A stretch of DNA of 64,000 nucleotides. Origin: Albula goreensis (Eukaryota > Chordata > Actinopteri > Albuliformes > Albulidae). The notes below the pieces were generated by a model. The model made no database searches. It was not told the DNA's origin and saw only the letters and a list, made by a program, of their open reading frames with translations. The DNA is taken from the NCBI GenBank assembly GCA_022829145.1, contig CM040758.1, forward strand, positions 16,658,628 through 16,722,627, in the 5' to 3' direction. The position numbers and the translations under genes are program-made. Below are positions 27,585-39,436 of the stretch, one piece after another. Numbering within the stretch: the stretch's first letter is position 1; each line of letters begins with the position of its first letter.

Positions 27585-27605
27585 AAAAAAAAAAAAAAAA
27601 AAAAA
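27585..27605. repeat. A21 homopolymer
   Basis: Simple A run about 360 bp downstream (in the gene's sense) of the first coding exon. Confidence 0.9.
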
Positions 27606-27965
27606 CTAAAAAATCCTCTTAATTCTAAGGCAACTAGTTTGGAATGTCTATGGCAGGTCTCATAGACAGCTGGCCCATCTGAAAGAGCCATCAATTTTCT
27701 CCTCCAGAAAAAAATAAGAGGAATCAGAGACCTTGAGTACAGCTCACAGACAACTTCCTTTAACACATGTAACTGCTGCTCGTTCCTTTACAAATATTCA
27801 TATTCTAGTTTTGGTCTTTTGCACATACTCCTACTTGTATTTCAAACCTTTCCAACTGCTCATGCGTTACAGACACATTATATGGACATATTCTGTTTGA
27901 AATTCCTGATTGTGGGAAACATTTTTATAACAATTATTCTTGGCAGATAGAGGTTTAAAGCTTAC

Positions 27966-30900
27966 CAGTTTCTTCATCTATGGTGAATATTCCAAGGCCA
28001 GACCCATCCCTTATGGAGTATCTTATTTCCCCATCTGTGCCTTTGTCATCATCCTGTGCAGTGACTTTCATGACAGAGGTGCCAATGGGCACATCCTCCT
28101 TGACAAATCCTTTATTCACGAAAGAGGGGAACAAAGGGCGATACAGGTTCTCATTCACATCCACCACATCCACCTCGATGCGACAAGTTGAGGACAGAGA
28201 GACTGGCTTCCCTTTGTCCTTTGCCCTCGCCGTAAGATTGTACACTTGCCGTTTCTCATAATCCAGGTTCTGCATGATCCGCACAGCTCCACTCAGTTTG
28301 TCCACGTCAAAGCTCCCATCTCCATTGTCCACCAAGCTATAGCGCACTTGGCCAGACTGACCAACGTCAGGGTCATGAGCCTCCAGCCACATAATAACTG
28401 TCCCAATTGGGAGGTCCTCTCGAACCTTCACCCGGTAGTTGGGAGGAATGAACCTGGGTGGATTGTCATTCACATCCTCCAGAGTGACCTTCAGCAGCAC
28501 AGTCGAGATAAGCTGGGGTTCATCAGCAGCCTGGTCTCGCGCCGCAATCTTCAGCACATACACGGGATGCAACTCCCGATCAAGCTCCTTTTTCACTTTC
28601 ACAACACCGGTCTGCTCATTGATTGAAAACTGATCCATGTCAGCCACTAGTGAATATCTAACCTCACCGTTGGCACCCAAGTCTTTGTCTGTGGCCTCCA
28701 CCTGAATGATTGCTGCACCCACCTCTGTGCTTTCACTTATTTCAACAGAGTAGCTATCCTGCAGAAACTCTGGGCAGTTATCATTTGCATCCAGTATATT
28801 GACGTCCAGCAGACGTGAAGAGGACTTCTGAGGTATTCCCAGATCATACACAGTGATGTTCAACGTATAGTGATCGGTCGTTTCTCTGTCGAGTGGAGCA
28901 TACACTTGAAGCCAACCAGTGTCCATTTCAATCACAAAGCGACTTTCAGTATCTCCTCCAGAAATCACGTAAACTAACTTCCCATTGAACCCACTATCCG
29001 CATCTGAGGCACTTATCAGGATGACTCTGGCCCCAACTGGAAGGTCTTCTTTGACTTCAATGGCACTAGGAAAAGACTCTGCAAACTGTGGTGCATAGCG
29101 GTTAATGGAATGTGTGTCCAAAAAGTTATCCTCAGTTTCCATGTGGGTATGGATCCTACTACCCTGAAGCAGCTTTTCTGCCAGCATTGTAGCAACCCTG
29201 GTGTCAACACATTTTAACTGAACTGGTTTCCGGGCAGTAATGACACTGATGTTCATGATCATTGGTGGGGTCACATTTTCACCATCACTGGCTGTTATTT
29301 GTAAGCTGTGAAAGGACACTTTTGCTCCCTCTCCATCACTCAAAGACTGTTTCAGAGAAAGGACGCCAGAGTTTGGGTTCAAATCAAACAGATCAAGGTC
29401 ATTGCCCGCCTTTATTTCATACCGGACAAGCTGCAATTCATCAGCGTCGATGGCAGACACAGTGGCTATCTGCTCGCCTACACCATGGTCCCGTGGCACA
29501 GTTACTTCACAGTCCACACTCTCAAACATGGGCTTGTTGTCATTCAAGTTGTTCAGCGTGATTGTGACAGGAGCCTCCACTTCGCGACGGAAGGGAGAGC
29601 CCCAGTCTGAAGCACGCACCCGGAGATTGTAAATCCTTGGCATGAGTTCATAATCTAAATCCTCAGCAGTGCTAATGACACCGCTGAAATAGTCAATGAC
29701 AAAAGGCTGTGGACTTATGTTAGCGATGCTGTAGGTGACGTAGCCATCTTCTCCACTATCCAGATCACTAGCCCTGACTGTAAGAACACTGGTCCCTACT
29801 GGCACATGCTCATCAACGCTGGCTTTGTAAGAGGTCTGCTTAAATTCAGGGGCATTGTTGTTCACATCAATCACGTCAATGATGACTTTAGTTGAGGCTT
29901 TCCTATCACTGGTAACAACTTCCAACTCATATCTGCCTGCGTAGTCCGCATGGATTGGTCCAGCTGTCGTAATGAGGCCTGTATCTGGATTTAGGGCAAA
30001 ACGATTTTTTTCTGTCTTATATTTGAACAAGTACTTCAAATTGGGATACTTTGGCACAGCTGTCACCATTGCAACAGGGGTGTGGAGAGGGGCAAACTCA
30101 CTGAGGTTCACCCTGTAAATGCTCTTTTCAAATTTAGGAGGACCCACTTTGAACTGAGGCGAGTTTACATGCACCACTTTGGCTGAGGAGAAGCGAGGGG
30201 GGCTCCCTTTATCCTTAGCCTGCAGAGTAAGGTTGTATCCAAAGGGCTGGCTGTCCCAGTCCACATCTCTAACTGCTTTTATCTTGTACTCTTTGCTTCC
30301 TGGGCTGGTTCTCATTGCCTTGAACTGCTGCAGGGGATCTCCAGCCACAATGCTGAGTGATGCAATCTCCCCATTTGGTCCCTGGTCACTGTCCTCCACC
30401 ATCACAACAGCATATGTGGGGTCCCTGTCGGCATCTGAAGGGGACAGGGAAACCGCCGTGATGACGGGCGCATGCTCGTTTGCCTGTTCCACCCTGACCG
30501 TCAGCTTTGCCATGCTGCTGAAGCCACTGCTTCCGTAAAGCTTCATGCCACGGTCCACTGCCAGGATCTCCAGTTCGTACAGTTTGGCCTCAGCATAATC
30601 CAGACGGCCCGTCAGTGTCACTACACCGCTGGTTGGGTGGACAGAGAACATATCTGTCCACACCCGAAAGCTGTAGTAGTATTCACCATTTGTCCCAATG
30701 TCAGCATCCGTGGCGGTGACCTGAGCAATGCTGGTTCTGATAGCCGTGTTCTCTGGCAGGGAGATGCTGTATGAGGTGGGTGAGAACAAGGGCCGCAGAT
30801 CATTGGTGTCAAGGACCTGGACCCTGACCTTGGCTCGGGCCTCGGCATTGGTACTCCTCTCTGCGGCCTTGACCGTGAGCAAATAGTGGTCTTTCACTTC

Positions 30901-31227
30901 CCGGTTGAGAATGGCAGTGCTGCCCCCTTTGGTCCTTATCCTCAGGAAACTGAAGTCTCCCAGAACATACTCCTCGGCTTTGAAGAGGTTTTCATTGTCC
31001 CCCGACACTATCTTGTACTTTATCTCCCATGTTGGGTCTGAAATGTAAATGCCCATTTTGATGGGGCTTTCTAAATAAGTCTTAGCTGCAGAGTTCTCAT
31101 ATATGGTGGCATTGTACAGTGGATGTGTAAACTGCATGGGAAACTGCTGCTCCATCCTTTGGTTCCCTCTGCAGCTGCAGAGAAGCTGCAGAAGCATTAA
31201 AAGCAGCGAGGTCCAGCGTCTCCCCAT
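27966..31227 (-). CDS. fat1: fat1 first coding exon: signal peptide and cadherin repeats 1 to 10 (part)
   Basis: Encodes residues 1-1087 plus the first base of codon 1088. The ATG at 31227 is chosen because it has A at -3 and G at +4, starts a hydrophobic signal peptide (MGRRWTSLLLMLLQLLCSC, about residues 1-21), and an in-frame TGA lies at 31248-31246. The open frame extends five codons further only through a GTG. Cadherin repeats lie roughly at 35-147, 149-254, 260-363, 366-460, 462-567, 569-712, 713-820, 822-926 and 928-1033, with the tenth starting at about 1034. Calcium-binding linker motifs are visible: LDTNDLRP (139), IDVNNNAP (453), LNDNKP (561), LDANDNCP (812), EDVNDNPP (917) and VDVNENL (1022). 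The third repeat ends without such a motif, and the sixth carries a longer linker (about 665-712) with C673, as I recall for FAT1. A sequon is at N39. The donor is ACTG|gtaagc at 27966/27965, phase 1. A giant first coding exon is usual for Fat genes. Confidence 0.96.
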
Positions 31228-31257
31228 TATGCCGTGGTGCACTCTTCACCAAACCAC
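31228..31257 (-). other. fat1: fat1 5' UTR segment of the first coding exon
   Basis: Thirty untranslated bases lie between the splice acceptor ctgtgttctag|GTGG (31258/31257) and the ATG at 31227. The acceptor is preceded on the minus strand by a pyrimidine-rich stretch. In the frame of the ATG there is a TGA at 31248-31246 followed by a GTG at 31242, so no longer N-terminus starting with ATG is possible within this exon. The arrangement implies at least one upstream non-coding exon. Confidence 0.85.
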
Positions 31258-33375
31258 CTAGAACACAGTGAGAGTCGGGGAGAGAGATACAGACATATAA
31301 ATGATTGGCATACTTTCACTCTGAGAAGTATATCTAACATGTGCTGCAGATTCCAGCTAAAGAATGTTTTCACCTGACAAGTATATTTTGAGAGATTACA
31401 CTGTGACAAGCCTGTGATGTTTCAGAGCTGTCAGAGGGGCAGCTTTCACAACCTACATTTATACTATGCAAAATTATCAAAAGAGAAAGCAGACTTTGTG
31501 ATGGAGGGGGGCTAATTCTGCAACTCACTCAAAGCTTCAGTCAATTAATTTTCCCTACTGATAAGTTTCAGTCCAGTTCAGATTAACTACAGCTGCTCTA
31601 TTTGTGTAGTGAAGAATGGAAGAAATTTCCATGAATAAGCAAAAAAATGCATTTATCTCGACCTACATAGCTGCAGCAAGTTAAATACACCCATTTTATA
31701 AAACGTTTAAAACTTCAACCTGTATTATATTACAAAATATAAATATTATGTGGCAAGCAACGAAAAGATTCTGAAATATTACTTTGATCACAACAATGAT
31801 GTAGCATACAACTCCAAAATGTTTGAGGGTATTAATGGCAATATACAAACTTAAAATGTAGGAGGAATTTTTCAATTAACTAACTAATGAAAAGAGCTAT
31901 TTCAAAGTAGAGATGAACATAGTTTTATAAAGCCTTATACTTTAAATTGCACGCATCTACGATTATTTCATCATGATGCTTTATGCAAACAGTCTCGGAA
32001 TATTTTTGGAAAGACTGGATAACAGTGCCCGTTTATAATAAACGAATGAAAAATATTCCTTTTTAATAAAATCGTTATAACCGATAAGGTCGTAGACATG
32101 GTGTTCACTTTATGCCCTCTTGGTAGTAGTTTCGTTCCGCAGCAAGTACACTCCGGAATTGCCGTAAACCTCCACCAAACCATTACGGTAATTTAATACA
32201 ATAATTAATAGCACCCGTTATATAGGAGGAAGAGGGAGCCCTATATATTTCGTGTTGCCAGCAACGTTTCTGTTCAGTGTGGGTTACTCTACTCCGCAAG
32301 GAAAAGTAAACAGAGTAGCATACCGTTCTCTGTACTGTATATAAATTTAGGGCTCCAGCAATGTGAACTGGCGCAATTTTGAACAGCTCGAGCCAACCAT
32401 ACAGTCTGAATTGTTACTATTAAGTTTCGACTATTAAGTACCCGAAGTATATCGCTAAATTTTCTTGCGGGCAGATAAAATTGACCAGCCACGTTTTAAC
32501 AACTGTGTTGAAAACCCACGCTATGCTATGATCAATTTATGTCCACCTACCGTATAGGAAATCTCTGACTTCAAAAATCATACTTTTCCCCATAAATAAA
32601 GATGATATTCACATGTCAAGTATTCATGCCTTTAGGGCAAATATGTAAGAGCAGCTACCACACCTATCAGGTTGACGAGCTTGCATTTTCAATGCCGCCT
32701 ATGTAGCCTGCTGTGGTTAGCGTACACACACTCCAAAAGAGTAACTCACATTTTAAAGGAATTTAATGCTAAATAAGACATTAGTATTCCGTTTCAGTAA
32801 TAAGTGGCTTCCTAAACGAATGCCTTTTTATACCTAAATATAAGTTCTTCTTGCTTTCACTTAATCTAATTCTTTTGAAATTGCATACGGAAATCAAAAA
32901 TCATCAAGCAAGTGAGTATTTTTCGTTGAAATGTACGATCCCATCCCCCATGTGAATCCATTTCCATTCAATTCACGTAACCTTGCTACCGTGGATAAGC
33001 CAGATGTCGCTAGCTAACGCTACAGATTTTATGTTAAAAATTGAAGACTAGCACACATGCAAACTAAGTAACGTTTACAGTTACAATGAAATGCACACAA
33101 CTTCAATATTGTATCTGTCGGACCCTAATATTCTCTAATCAAAAACTTTCGCCAACTATTATAACAGTAACGTAATGAAGGAAACCGGTCAAAGAACTAG
33201 ATTAGGAGCCCCTACAAAGCACCAGCAAGCTATCAAGGCAACTAGCTACTTAGCCTAACGTTCTGCGCGACTCAGTACAGCCACGACTAAACTTTTTTTT
33301 CTGCAAGCTAGAATAGCAAAATACGAGCTAGACTTTTCAGAGTCGCTAGGCACACAGTTTCCCATGTTTTCTTAC
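31258..33375 (-). other. fat1 5' intron between candidate first exon and first coding exon
   Basis: AT-rich, CpG-poor at the right of the coding exon and richer in CpG from about 32900 onward. No further exon, repeat array or coding sequence is recognised. If the distal first exon at 34842 is used, the intron extends to 34841. Confidence 0.6.
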
Positions 33376-33600
33376 CGTTTCCTACATTAACGTCTTCGAT
33401 TTGGAGGGGTTTCATGTGTTTTATCAGATTCCACATTCAGCATGGTCTCAGCTCTGGGCTACCGCGCTCTCACTCCTTTTTCTTCTTTCTTGTCCTGCTC
33501 TCGCTTTCTCCCCCTCTCTCATACACTCTCTGCCTTTCTCAATGCGCCTCATATCTTTGCGCATTGGGATCGCCCGGATCTACTTTCTATTGGCACGAAC
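33376..33600 (-). promoter_or_regulatory. fat1: candidate proximal non-coding first exon and promoter of fat1
   Basis: On the minus strand a good splice donor, GGAAACG|gtaagaaaac, lies at 33376/33375, 2.1 kb before the first coding exon. Upstream of it is a CpG-containing, GAGA-rich 5'-UTR-like stretch (33465-33545 is strongly pyrimidine-rich on the plus strand), and a CCAAT box reads on the minus strand near 33588. The transcript would contain a complete 18-codon upstream ORF, starting with the ATG at about 33445 and ending at TAA (MLNVESDKTHETPPNRRR). The right-hand limit (transcription start) is a guess. This is inferred from splice and composition signals only. Confidence 0.45.
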
Positions 33601-34841
33601 ATAAAAGAGTCCTGGCTCTCTCTACTTCCCAGATATGTCTCAAGCACGCATCATTACGTTTCTCTACTGTAAATGTACACGAGCGGTTTCAGCGTTCACT
33701 GAAAATCGGTGATACTTCATTTCTGCTTGTTTGAGGAGAAGCGCGTGTGATTAAATCATGGACAGTATTTTTCTTCAGAACGCGACTGACACAAAACGCG
33801 AAAAGTCTTGCTTTACCTGATTTTTCCATAGATACGCACGTAAGACATTTCAAAACAAATAACGCACGGTAGAACATTCTTGATCAGAGTAAAATCATAT
33901 GTTTAGCCTGTATGTTTATGATAGAGCGGGACATAACTTTTTGGCTTGCTGTGTGGAACATAATCATACGGGCAAAAACTAAATTAGGGGTTAAAAGTTG
34001 TAATTAACTAGACAAAAGCACAGAGAGTATCATTAGCCTTGACCACGCACAATGTCGGGGCTCTTAAATAATGTCTGATCAGGGAAGTGGTTCAGTAGTA
34101 CATCTTTGATCACATCTTGAGTGCTTTTTCGTTCTGGTCTCATTTTTCTCACGTTGTTTCTAAGCCCAGTCAATCTATCCTCCAAAAGGCTTTTCAGAGG
34201 ACTGCAGCTGTTTGACTTCTCGCTAGCCCTACAATCTCACTTACACTTTTTGAAGAATTGTAAACTGGCATGCGCAATACCCTCAAAGTAAATTAAAATA
34301 TATCAATCTCGGGCTGCTGTAAACTTATCGGACATATGTGAACAGACCAAAGATGCAACCATATGAAAAATACTTTGTTCCCCTCCGTGCAACATGAAAT
34401 ATAGGCTACCCTGCGAAGAAGCATGTAAAAAGATCCAGAAATTAAACGGAGGGGTGAAACACAGACGTGTCGTACAGTGCAGACTGTTCCGGCGCAGATG
34501 GCGCTCTCTCACTAGAATTTCGGTGGGTCTGAGTGTTCCGTGGATATGGTCTGTATGCTTTTAGACGGAATTATAACATGGATTAACATTTTAGAATGAA
34601 TGCTATCAGGGTGTCAGTAGGAAATAAAAATCAACTGCGTGAGTTTTGAGTTAAACGCCCGACTTCATTAGTGTTAATTTGTGTAACTTTTTAAATGGTT
34701 ATCTTCTCATCGCCATTATTACTGTTGTAATTATTATTTTGTGTTTTATCACTGCAGCTTGTAATTGCAACAGGACAAAGTAAGCTGACAGTCCACAATC
34801 ACATCAGGAAACGCATGCAATTCACTTCGCAGTCTACTTAC

Positions 34842-35130
34842 CAGACCAGCTGGGTGAATGTTGCCGTTCTCAAGTTAGAACAGTTCAGATGAAGCCAAAG
34901 AAATGTTGGCAAATTGTGCATGTGGGCATTTCGCGCAGAAAATAAGTTGCATATTAAAATAAATCCAGGACCGGGAATTCCACATTAGTCACATTTCCTC
35001 CGCCTCCGACATCCACAAAAGCCACATTTTAACAATCGGGTCTGGTACATTTGAGTCCGTTCGCTCGGCTGTGTGCACCGCCAACTCCGTATACTACAAC
35101 GGAATCAGTGTATCGCTGCGGGATGCCGGA
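34842..35130 (-). promoter_or_regulatory. fat1: candidate distal non-coding first exon and promoter of fat1
   Basis: A near-consensus donor, GGTCTG|gtaagtag, lies at 34842/34841 on the minus strand, 3.6 kb before the first coding exon. The DNA just upstream (about 34990-35150) is CpG-rich compared with its neighbours (ggaggcggagg, gccgagcgaacgg, cagcgcccg) and contains a CRE-like TGACATCA on the minus strand at about 35145-35152. No TATA box is evident. Several short ATGs occur, none in a long frame. It could be an alternative to, or spliced with, the 33.4-kb candidate. The right-hand end is not determined. Confidence 0.45.
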
Positions 35131-35269
35131 GCTACGGGCGCTGTGATGTCATCGCTGTTGAGCTAGTCTTGCTAGCATGTGAACACCTACACAAGTGATG
35201 AAGGCAGTCTACGTTTTCCGTTGCCTGGGATAGCAATAATTATTTTCAGGAAGCAAAATAACAAAAAAA

Positions 35270-35321
<52 letters not shown>
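35270..35321. repeat. (ATT)17 microsatellite
   Basis: Pure trinucleotide run just upstream of the distal fat1 first-exon candidate and 22 bp from the first copy of the 101-bp duplication. Confidence 0.95.
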
Positions 35322-35343
35322 GCTAATAATAAAGATTGTCATT

Positions 35344-35444
35344 TCTTATTTGAGATATTGTATACTCGGGGTACAATTTTGGCTGGAGACTTGCAAGTTC
35401 TTTTCATATCGCTTGTATCATGTCATTAAGAGGAATTCATTTGA
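35344..35444 (+). repeat. 101-bp direct duplication, copy 1
   Basis: Starts tcttatttgagatattgtat and ends gaggaattcatttga. It is identical to 36226-36326 except for one base (catatcGcttg here, catatcActtg there). The flanking sequences differ on both sides. It is not low complexity. Confidence 0.95.
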
Positions 35445-35699
35445 AACTGAAAACAAATAACATGTTAAAACTATATTACGCTCTAAATTACGCCATGTGT
35501 AATTTGGGTAAAGGCTACTAACCAGCTCAATTGTAAATCAGAGCTGCCTATCAATTTAACTGCCGGAGATATGTATATTCATGTGCATATGTGCATTACG
35601 CATTGAAAGCATTATGCATGCCCTGAAATATTAATGCAATGAAAAACCTGGCGCTTAATGCGCCTTTAGTTAACGCTCATTAAAACCATATTCACCCCG

Positions 35700-35900
35700 A
35701 GGCTACTTAAATGAGAAGCACATCTCTGGGGCTTGGTGCCCTAACACCGGCAGAGAGCGAATCCACAGAAGGCTTTTCTCCAGAGCACCGTCTGTCCCCT
35801 GATTCTACCCATAAACGTTTAATTGGATTCCGGTCAGGTGATCCTGGAGGCTTTGATATTGGCAGTGTTAAGAGATTCAGGAGTTGAGACGGCACAGAAT
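35700..35900 (-). pseudogene. probable Tc1/mariner transposase fossil
   Basis: On the minus strand, 35809-35841 reads SPDRNPIKRLW, matching the SPDLNPIxxLW block that precedes helices near the third catalytic acidic residue in Tc1-like transposases. The surrounding open frame, about 62 codons, is otherwise too decayed to align by eye, and the first two catalytic acids, the DNA-binding domain and inverted repeats are not seen. An ancient fragment at most. Confidence 0.4.
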
Positions 35901-36225
35901 TTCAGCTTTAGTGTAGCAGTTACTCTACAAAGCAACAGCCGATGTGTGTGTGGCCATGATTAATAATTTTTGTACACTTTTCTTTTACTGTGTGGCCTGG
36001 CACAGGCATTTTCCATGGATTCTAAAACCATGCAAACCATGTCCATTCAAATCCTTGAAACACAAATTTACCTTTTTAGTTAAACTAACTGTCCACAGCT
36101 AACCATGCGCTACATAAAGGGCATTTATAGAATGCTACAAAGTGATTTTCAGTTTCAAAATATTTGCTAATTCATTTTTTTTCCTCTCCTAAATACAACC
36201 ATATTGTTACCTTCTGTGGAATTAA

Positions 36226-36326
36226 TCTTATTTGAGATATTGTATACTCGGGGTACAATTTTGGCTGGAGACTTGCAAGTTCTTTTCATATCACTTGTAT
36301 CATGTCATTAAGAGGAATTCATTTGA
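36226..36326 (+). repeat. 101-bp direct duplication, copy 2
   Basis: The same orientation as copy 1, offset 882 bp, one mismatch in 101. The interval between the copies contains a probable Tc1/mariner fossil. Confidence 0.95.
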
Positions 36327-38356
36327 TTTGTATGCATCACACACTTCAGTGCACTTTGGACAGCCCTATCTGTACAGCTCACATGCAGCTAACAGGATCA
36401 TGTTAGCCATATAAAATTTTAGGCCTGTCCCTGAGCAAGGATCCTGGGTACTTATGCAGTGCTCTCAGGCTTCCCTGAAAGCACCGTAAGGTTGTGTGTT
36501 TGCTAAAAGATGAGGATCCCTGAAATTTGTTTGTATGAACTCTGACTTCAGTTTACAAAACCTTCAACAGATCCCTGTAAGTGGTATTTCCATGTCTTGG
36601 TTTGTAAATTCCTATGACTATGTAAGATTCAAAGGGAGTGTACAAACTTTACAATAATTTTGTTGCAATCTGGTGCATCCAGGAAAATTGCATTTCCCCT
36701 ACAAGTTACTTAAAGCTTTGCTCTGGAAAAACCAAGCTCATCTTTTAATTAAAACAATCAGAGGTGCTTCTGGACTATAGACCAGGAATTGATCAGGTTA
36801 CTTAAAAATCCATCAATACTTTCATAAATCAGGAAAGAGAATAAAGACAGTCAATGCTCTCAGGTGGATGAGTGTTAGGATGAGTGACCTTACAGCCACT
36901 GCAGCCCTAAAAGACCAGGCCTGAGTGACCCTGTGAGCACTAAACCCTTCCAGGACTGCTGTTGATTTGCCTTGTAGGCAATGGGTGGTCTCAAGGCCCG
37001 ATGCTGAGCCACCCTCCTGGCAACGTGGGCCCTCAAAGATGATCAGATACAATCATTAAAAAAAATCTGTGATGGTACCAGCCATTATGAATGAGATAGT
37101 ACATACAGTTCACAGTTCATTTACAAGAAAAAGTGTCCATTTTTTCTCAAGGCATGCTTAATTGGGCTTCCTTCTATCAACTAAGCCAGAAAGGAACTTG
37201 CATTTTTAAAGCTTCCCTGCCTGCAATATTACAGAATTTCTTATCAATTGCATTTTTTGTCATAGTTCAACATCAAGCTTCTCAGTCACAATGCCAGGGA
37301 GATGTGGATCTGACTGGTCAATATAAAATTGCAGCTGAACTCATGACCTAAAATTAAAGTTTGGATGGCTTCTCAGGCCTCCCTAAACCAATAAGAGATA
37401 TAAAGGACCATGGGGTACCAATAACGTGTATATTGGGGGTGGATAGTACTGGCTGGATTTCAGATCAGGAAGCAAATAAAACAGAGCACACCACAGTGCT
37501 GTAATTAAATCCATAATTGGACTATGTGCTTGATGTGTGGAAAAAGCAAACATTTGGATGTTTAAGAATTAAGAGGAGCTGGACCTGATCAAGGAAAACC
37601 TCAAGTCATACAACCTCAGGCAAAGGCAAAATCAGTTTCAACTGAAACAGAACCTGGACTTCTTAACTACAGACAACAAGCAGTAATTATGCTTGCTCAC
37701 TAACAAAATGTGTGTAAATAATTTCAAATCAAGTTATAAAATAAGCGCTTTTGTTTTAGAAAATAATTTGTATCCTTCTGGTAAACTCAGAAGTGAAGAC
37801 CCATTGGGACAACATAGGTAAATGTAATATGTCGGTCCTGAGTGGAAATAAAATTATAAAAGCAGTCTGTTAAGACTGCCGTCAAGTGGCTTGATGTTCT
37901 TGGGCTATAAATTGACAGACCTCATACATGAGTTGTGAAGAATTGTGTGGGAGAACGAACAGGACCGCATGCTTTACCAAAGTCAGCAGTTTGTGCTCGT
38001 GTTTCACCGCAGAGCGCTGTAATACCAGCATTGACAAGGGTGGATGTGCCTTTTTTGTTTTTGAAATTTTTGAATTCCTCTGCACACCCTCCTGCATGTC
38101 ACCTGATATCGTTAGAGGAAGACAAGAGAGAGCTCACAACGCCTGCGGCGTCTGAGCACTGGGCGCCTCATGTCACAGAAAATGGAATACTCTGTGTAGC
38201 ACTGGAATTCAAACCTCTGGGGCTGGTTTTTTTTTGTGCAGGAGAGAAAAACCGGATGATCAAGACATACATTCAGATACTTTTTCAGATGACAAAGCCA
38301 CAGCAAATTGGACAGTCTTGTTCTGGATTTCATTGGAAGGGAGTGTTCTGAACCCC

Positions 38357-38379
38357 CACACACACACACACACACACAC
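38357..38379. repeat. (CA)n microsatellite
   Basis: A short CA run of about 11 units preceded by CCCC and followed by CCCC. Confidence 0.95.
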
Positions 38380-39406
38380 CCCTTCTTTTTTCTTTCCAAG
38401 AGGTCTAACCTTCAGAAATGTCAAATCAATGCTGTCCAGTGCCAGTTAGCAAACACACTCAAATTAATGACTTTGAGACAGGATTTTTACCTGGAATATT
38501 TTAGTGCTTATTATTTCAGTATGATGGCCTGACCTATCCTGTGCTCCTCCTGTGATAGGTTTGATCTGCTCCTTACCATGGGGGCAGAGAGTGCAGTGTG
38601 CTTGAGAACCCACTCACTATTTATTTAATGTAGAATATTCTCTGTAATGTATATTGCCATTAGACTCTTTTAAGTGTTGCAGAAATATGAGAAACTGTTG
38701 TTTTGCACTTTGCAACAGCTGCTGTTTTAAGACTTTCAACTCCTTAACTCTCCTGAGTGAAGTAGAGGATTATCTTAGCAAATCCTTGCTGAAGCAATTT
38801 CTATTATGATGAGGTCTCAAACAGGATGGTACAGAGATGGAAAATGGCAGTGGCTCCACTATTCATTATGCATGTACTCATCAGAAAATGTATTATTCAT
38901 GCAATGAATTTAGAAAAAAAAAACATTTTCAGGTCATTTGTATTTTTGTCAAGATCTGTCTTTGTTCAAACATACACTCTCAGTTAAAATGTAAAAGTTA
39001 TTTGAACTGCCACGTCTATCATGCTTGTACCTATTGTTTTTCTTCCATATAAAAATGTGTTAGACTGCACTCTACAAAATCAATAGTGCATGAGCTATAA
39101 ATCCATGGCTTTGATTGAGTGGGGTGATTCAAACATATCTGGAGGCAAACACATACTGGTGAGGAGGCCCTTTGCAGGTAATCACAGTGGACTCCTCAGG
39201 TTCAGCACATTACCATAATAAATAGAAGGGCATAAACTCATTACCATGAGGAACGAGGCCTTACATTCAGCCAGCGAGAGCACTGTCTCCAGGAAATAAA
39301 AATGGTACACCACCCCAAGAAAAAGGACAGTAATTGCCAGGGAGTACAAAGGGAAAATACAAAGAATACAAATCAACAAACAATCAGAGAATTGTGTATG
39401 TTTGGT

Positions 39407-39436
39407 ATGTGTATGTGTGTGTGTGTGTGTTTGTGT

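Larger units (their letters stand above)
16343..27965 (-). other. fat1 intron, 11.6 kb
   Basis: No ordinary coding exon is recognised apart from the possible internal first exon at 24232-24330. It holds a GAGC/GAGA purine tract (17366-17440), a C11 run (20252-20262), a T29 run (22231-22259), a TG/GA compound microsatellite (22515-22589), a CpG-rich block (23880-24560), a CA/GA microsatellite (25427-25496), a 16-bp direct repeat (26372-26387 and 26398-26413) and an A21 run (27585-27605). Confidence 0.75.
1..33600 (-). other. fat1: fat1 gene, 5' portion (FAT atypical cadherin 1)
   Basis: This is the 5' part of a Fat-family giant cadherin gene. FAT1 is a single-pass plasma-membrane protein with 34 extracellular cadherin repeats, acting in cell-cell contact, planar polarity, actin organisation and growth control. 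Five coding exons were identified by open frame, canonical GT/AG junctions, matching phases and cadherin motifs (DxNDN, LDxE, DxxxGxNG-like). Joined, they encode about 1338 residues with no internal stop. The N-terminal sequence, including a 'NLFKAEEYVLGDFSFLRIRT' block and 'LDTNDLRPLFSPTSYS', agrees with my memory of vertebrate FAT1 rather than FAT2, FAT3 or FAT4. The gene runs off the left edge. The assignment to fat1a or fat1b is open, and the upstream limit depends on which first exon is used. Confidence 0.93.

Noticed and set aside
27980-30848. Plus-strand and other-frame open frames of 60-126 codons over the large exon
   Set aside because: They are antisense or shifted shadows of the fat1 coding exon and have no recognisable domain.
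31228-31242. A translation start at 31242, five codons before the ATG
   Set aside because: The codon there is GTG, not ATG. The ATG at 31227 has good context, starts the signal peptide and follows an in-frame stop.
35179-35460. A leucine-rich membrane-like frame
   Set aside because: It is a translation of the (ATT)n microsatellite and the adjoining duplicated sequence.
35344-36326. A short LTR retrotransposon bounded by the 101-bp repeats
   Set aside because: Identity extends past the TG and CA ends, no primer binding site or polypurine tract is seen, and the interior holds a Tc1-like fragment instead.
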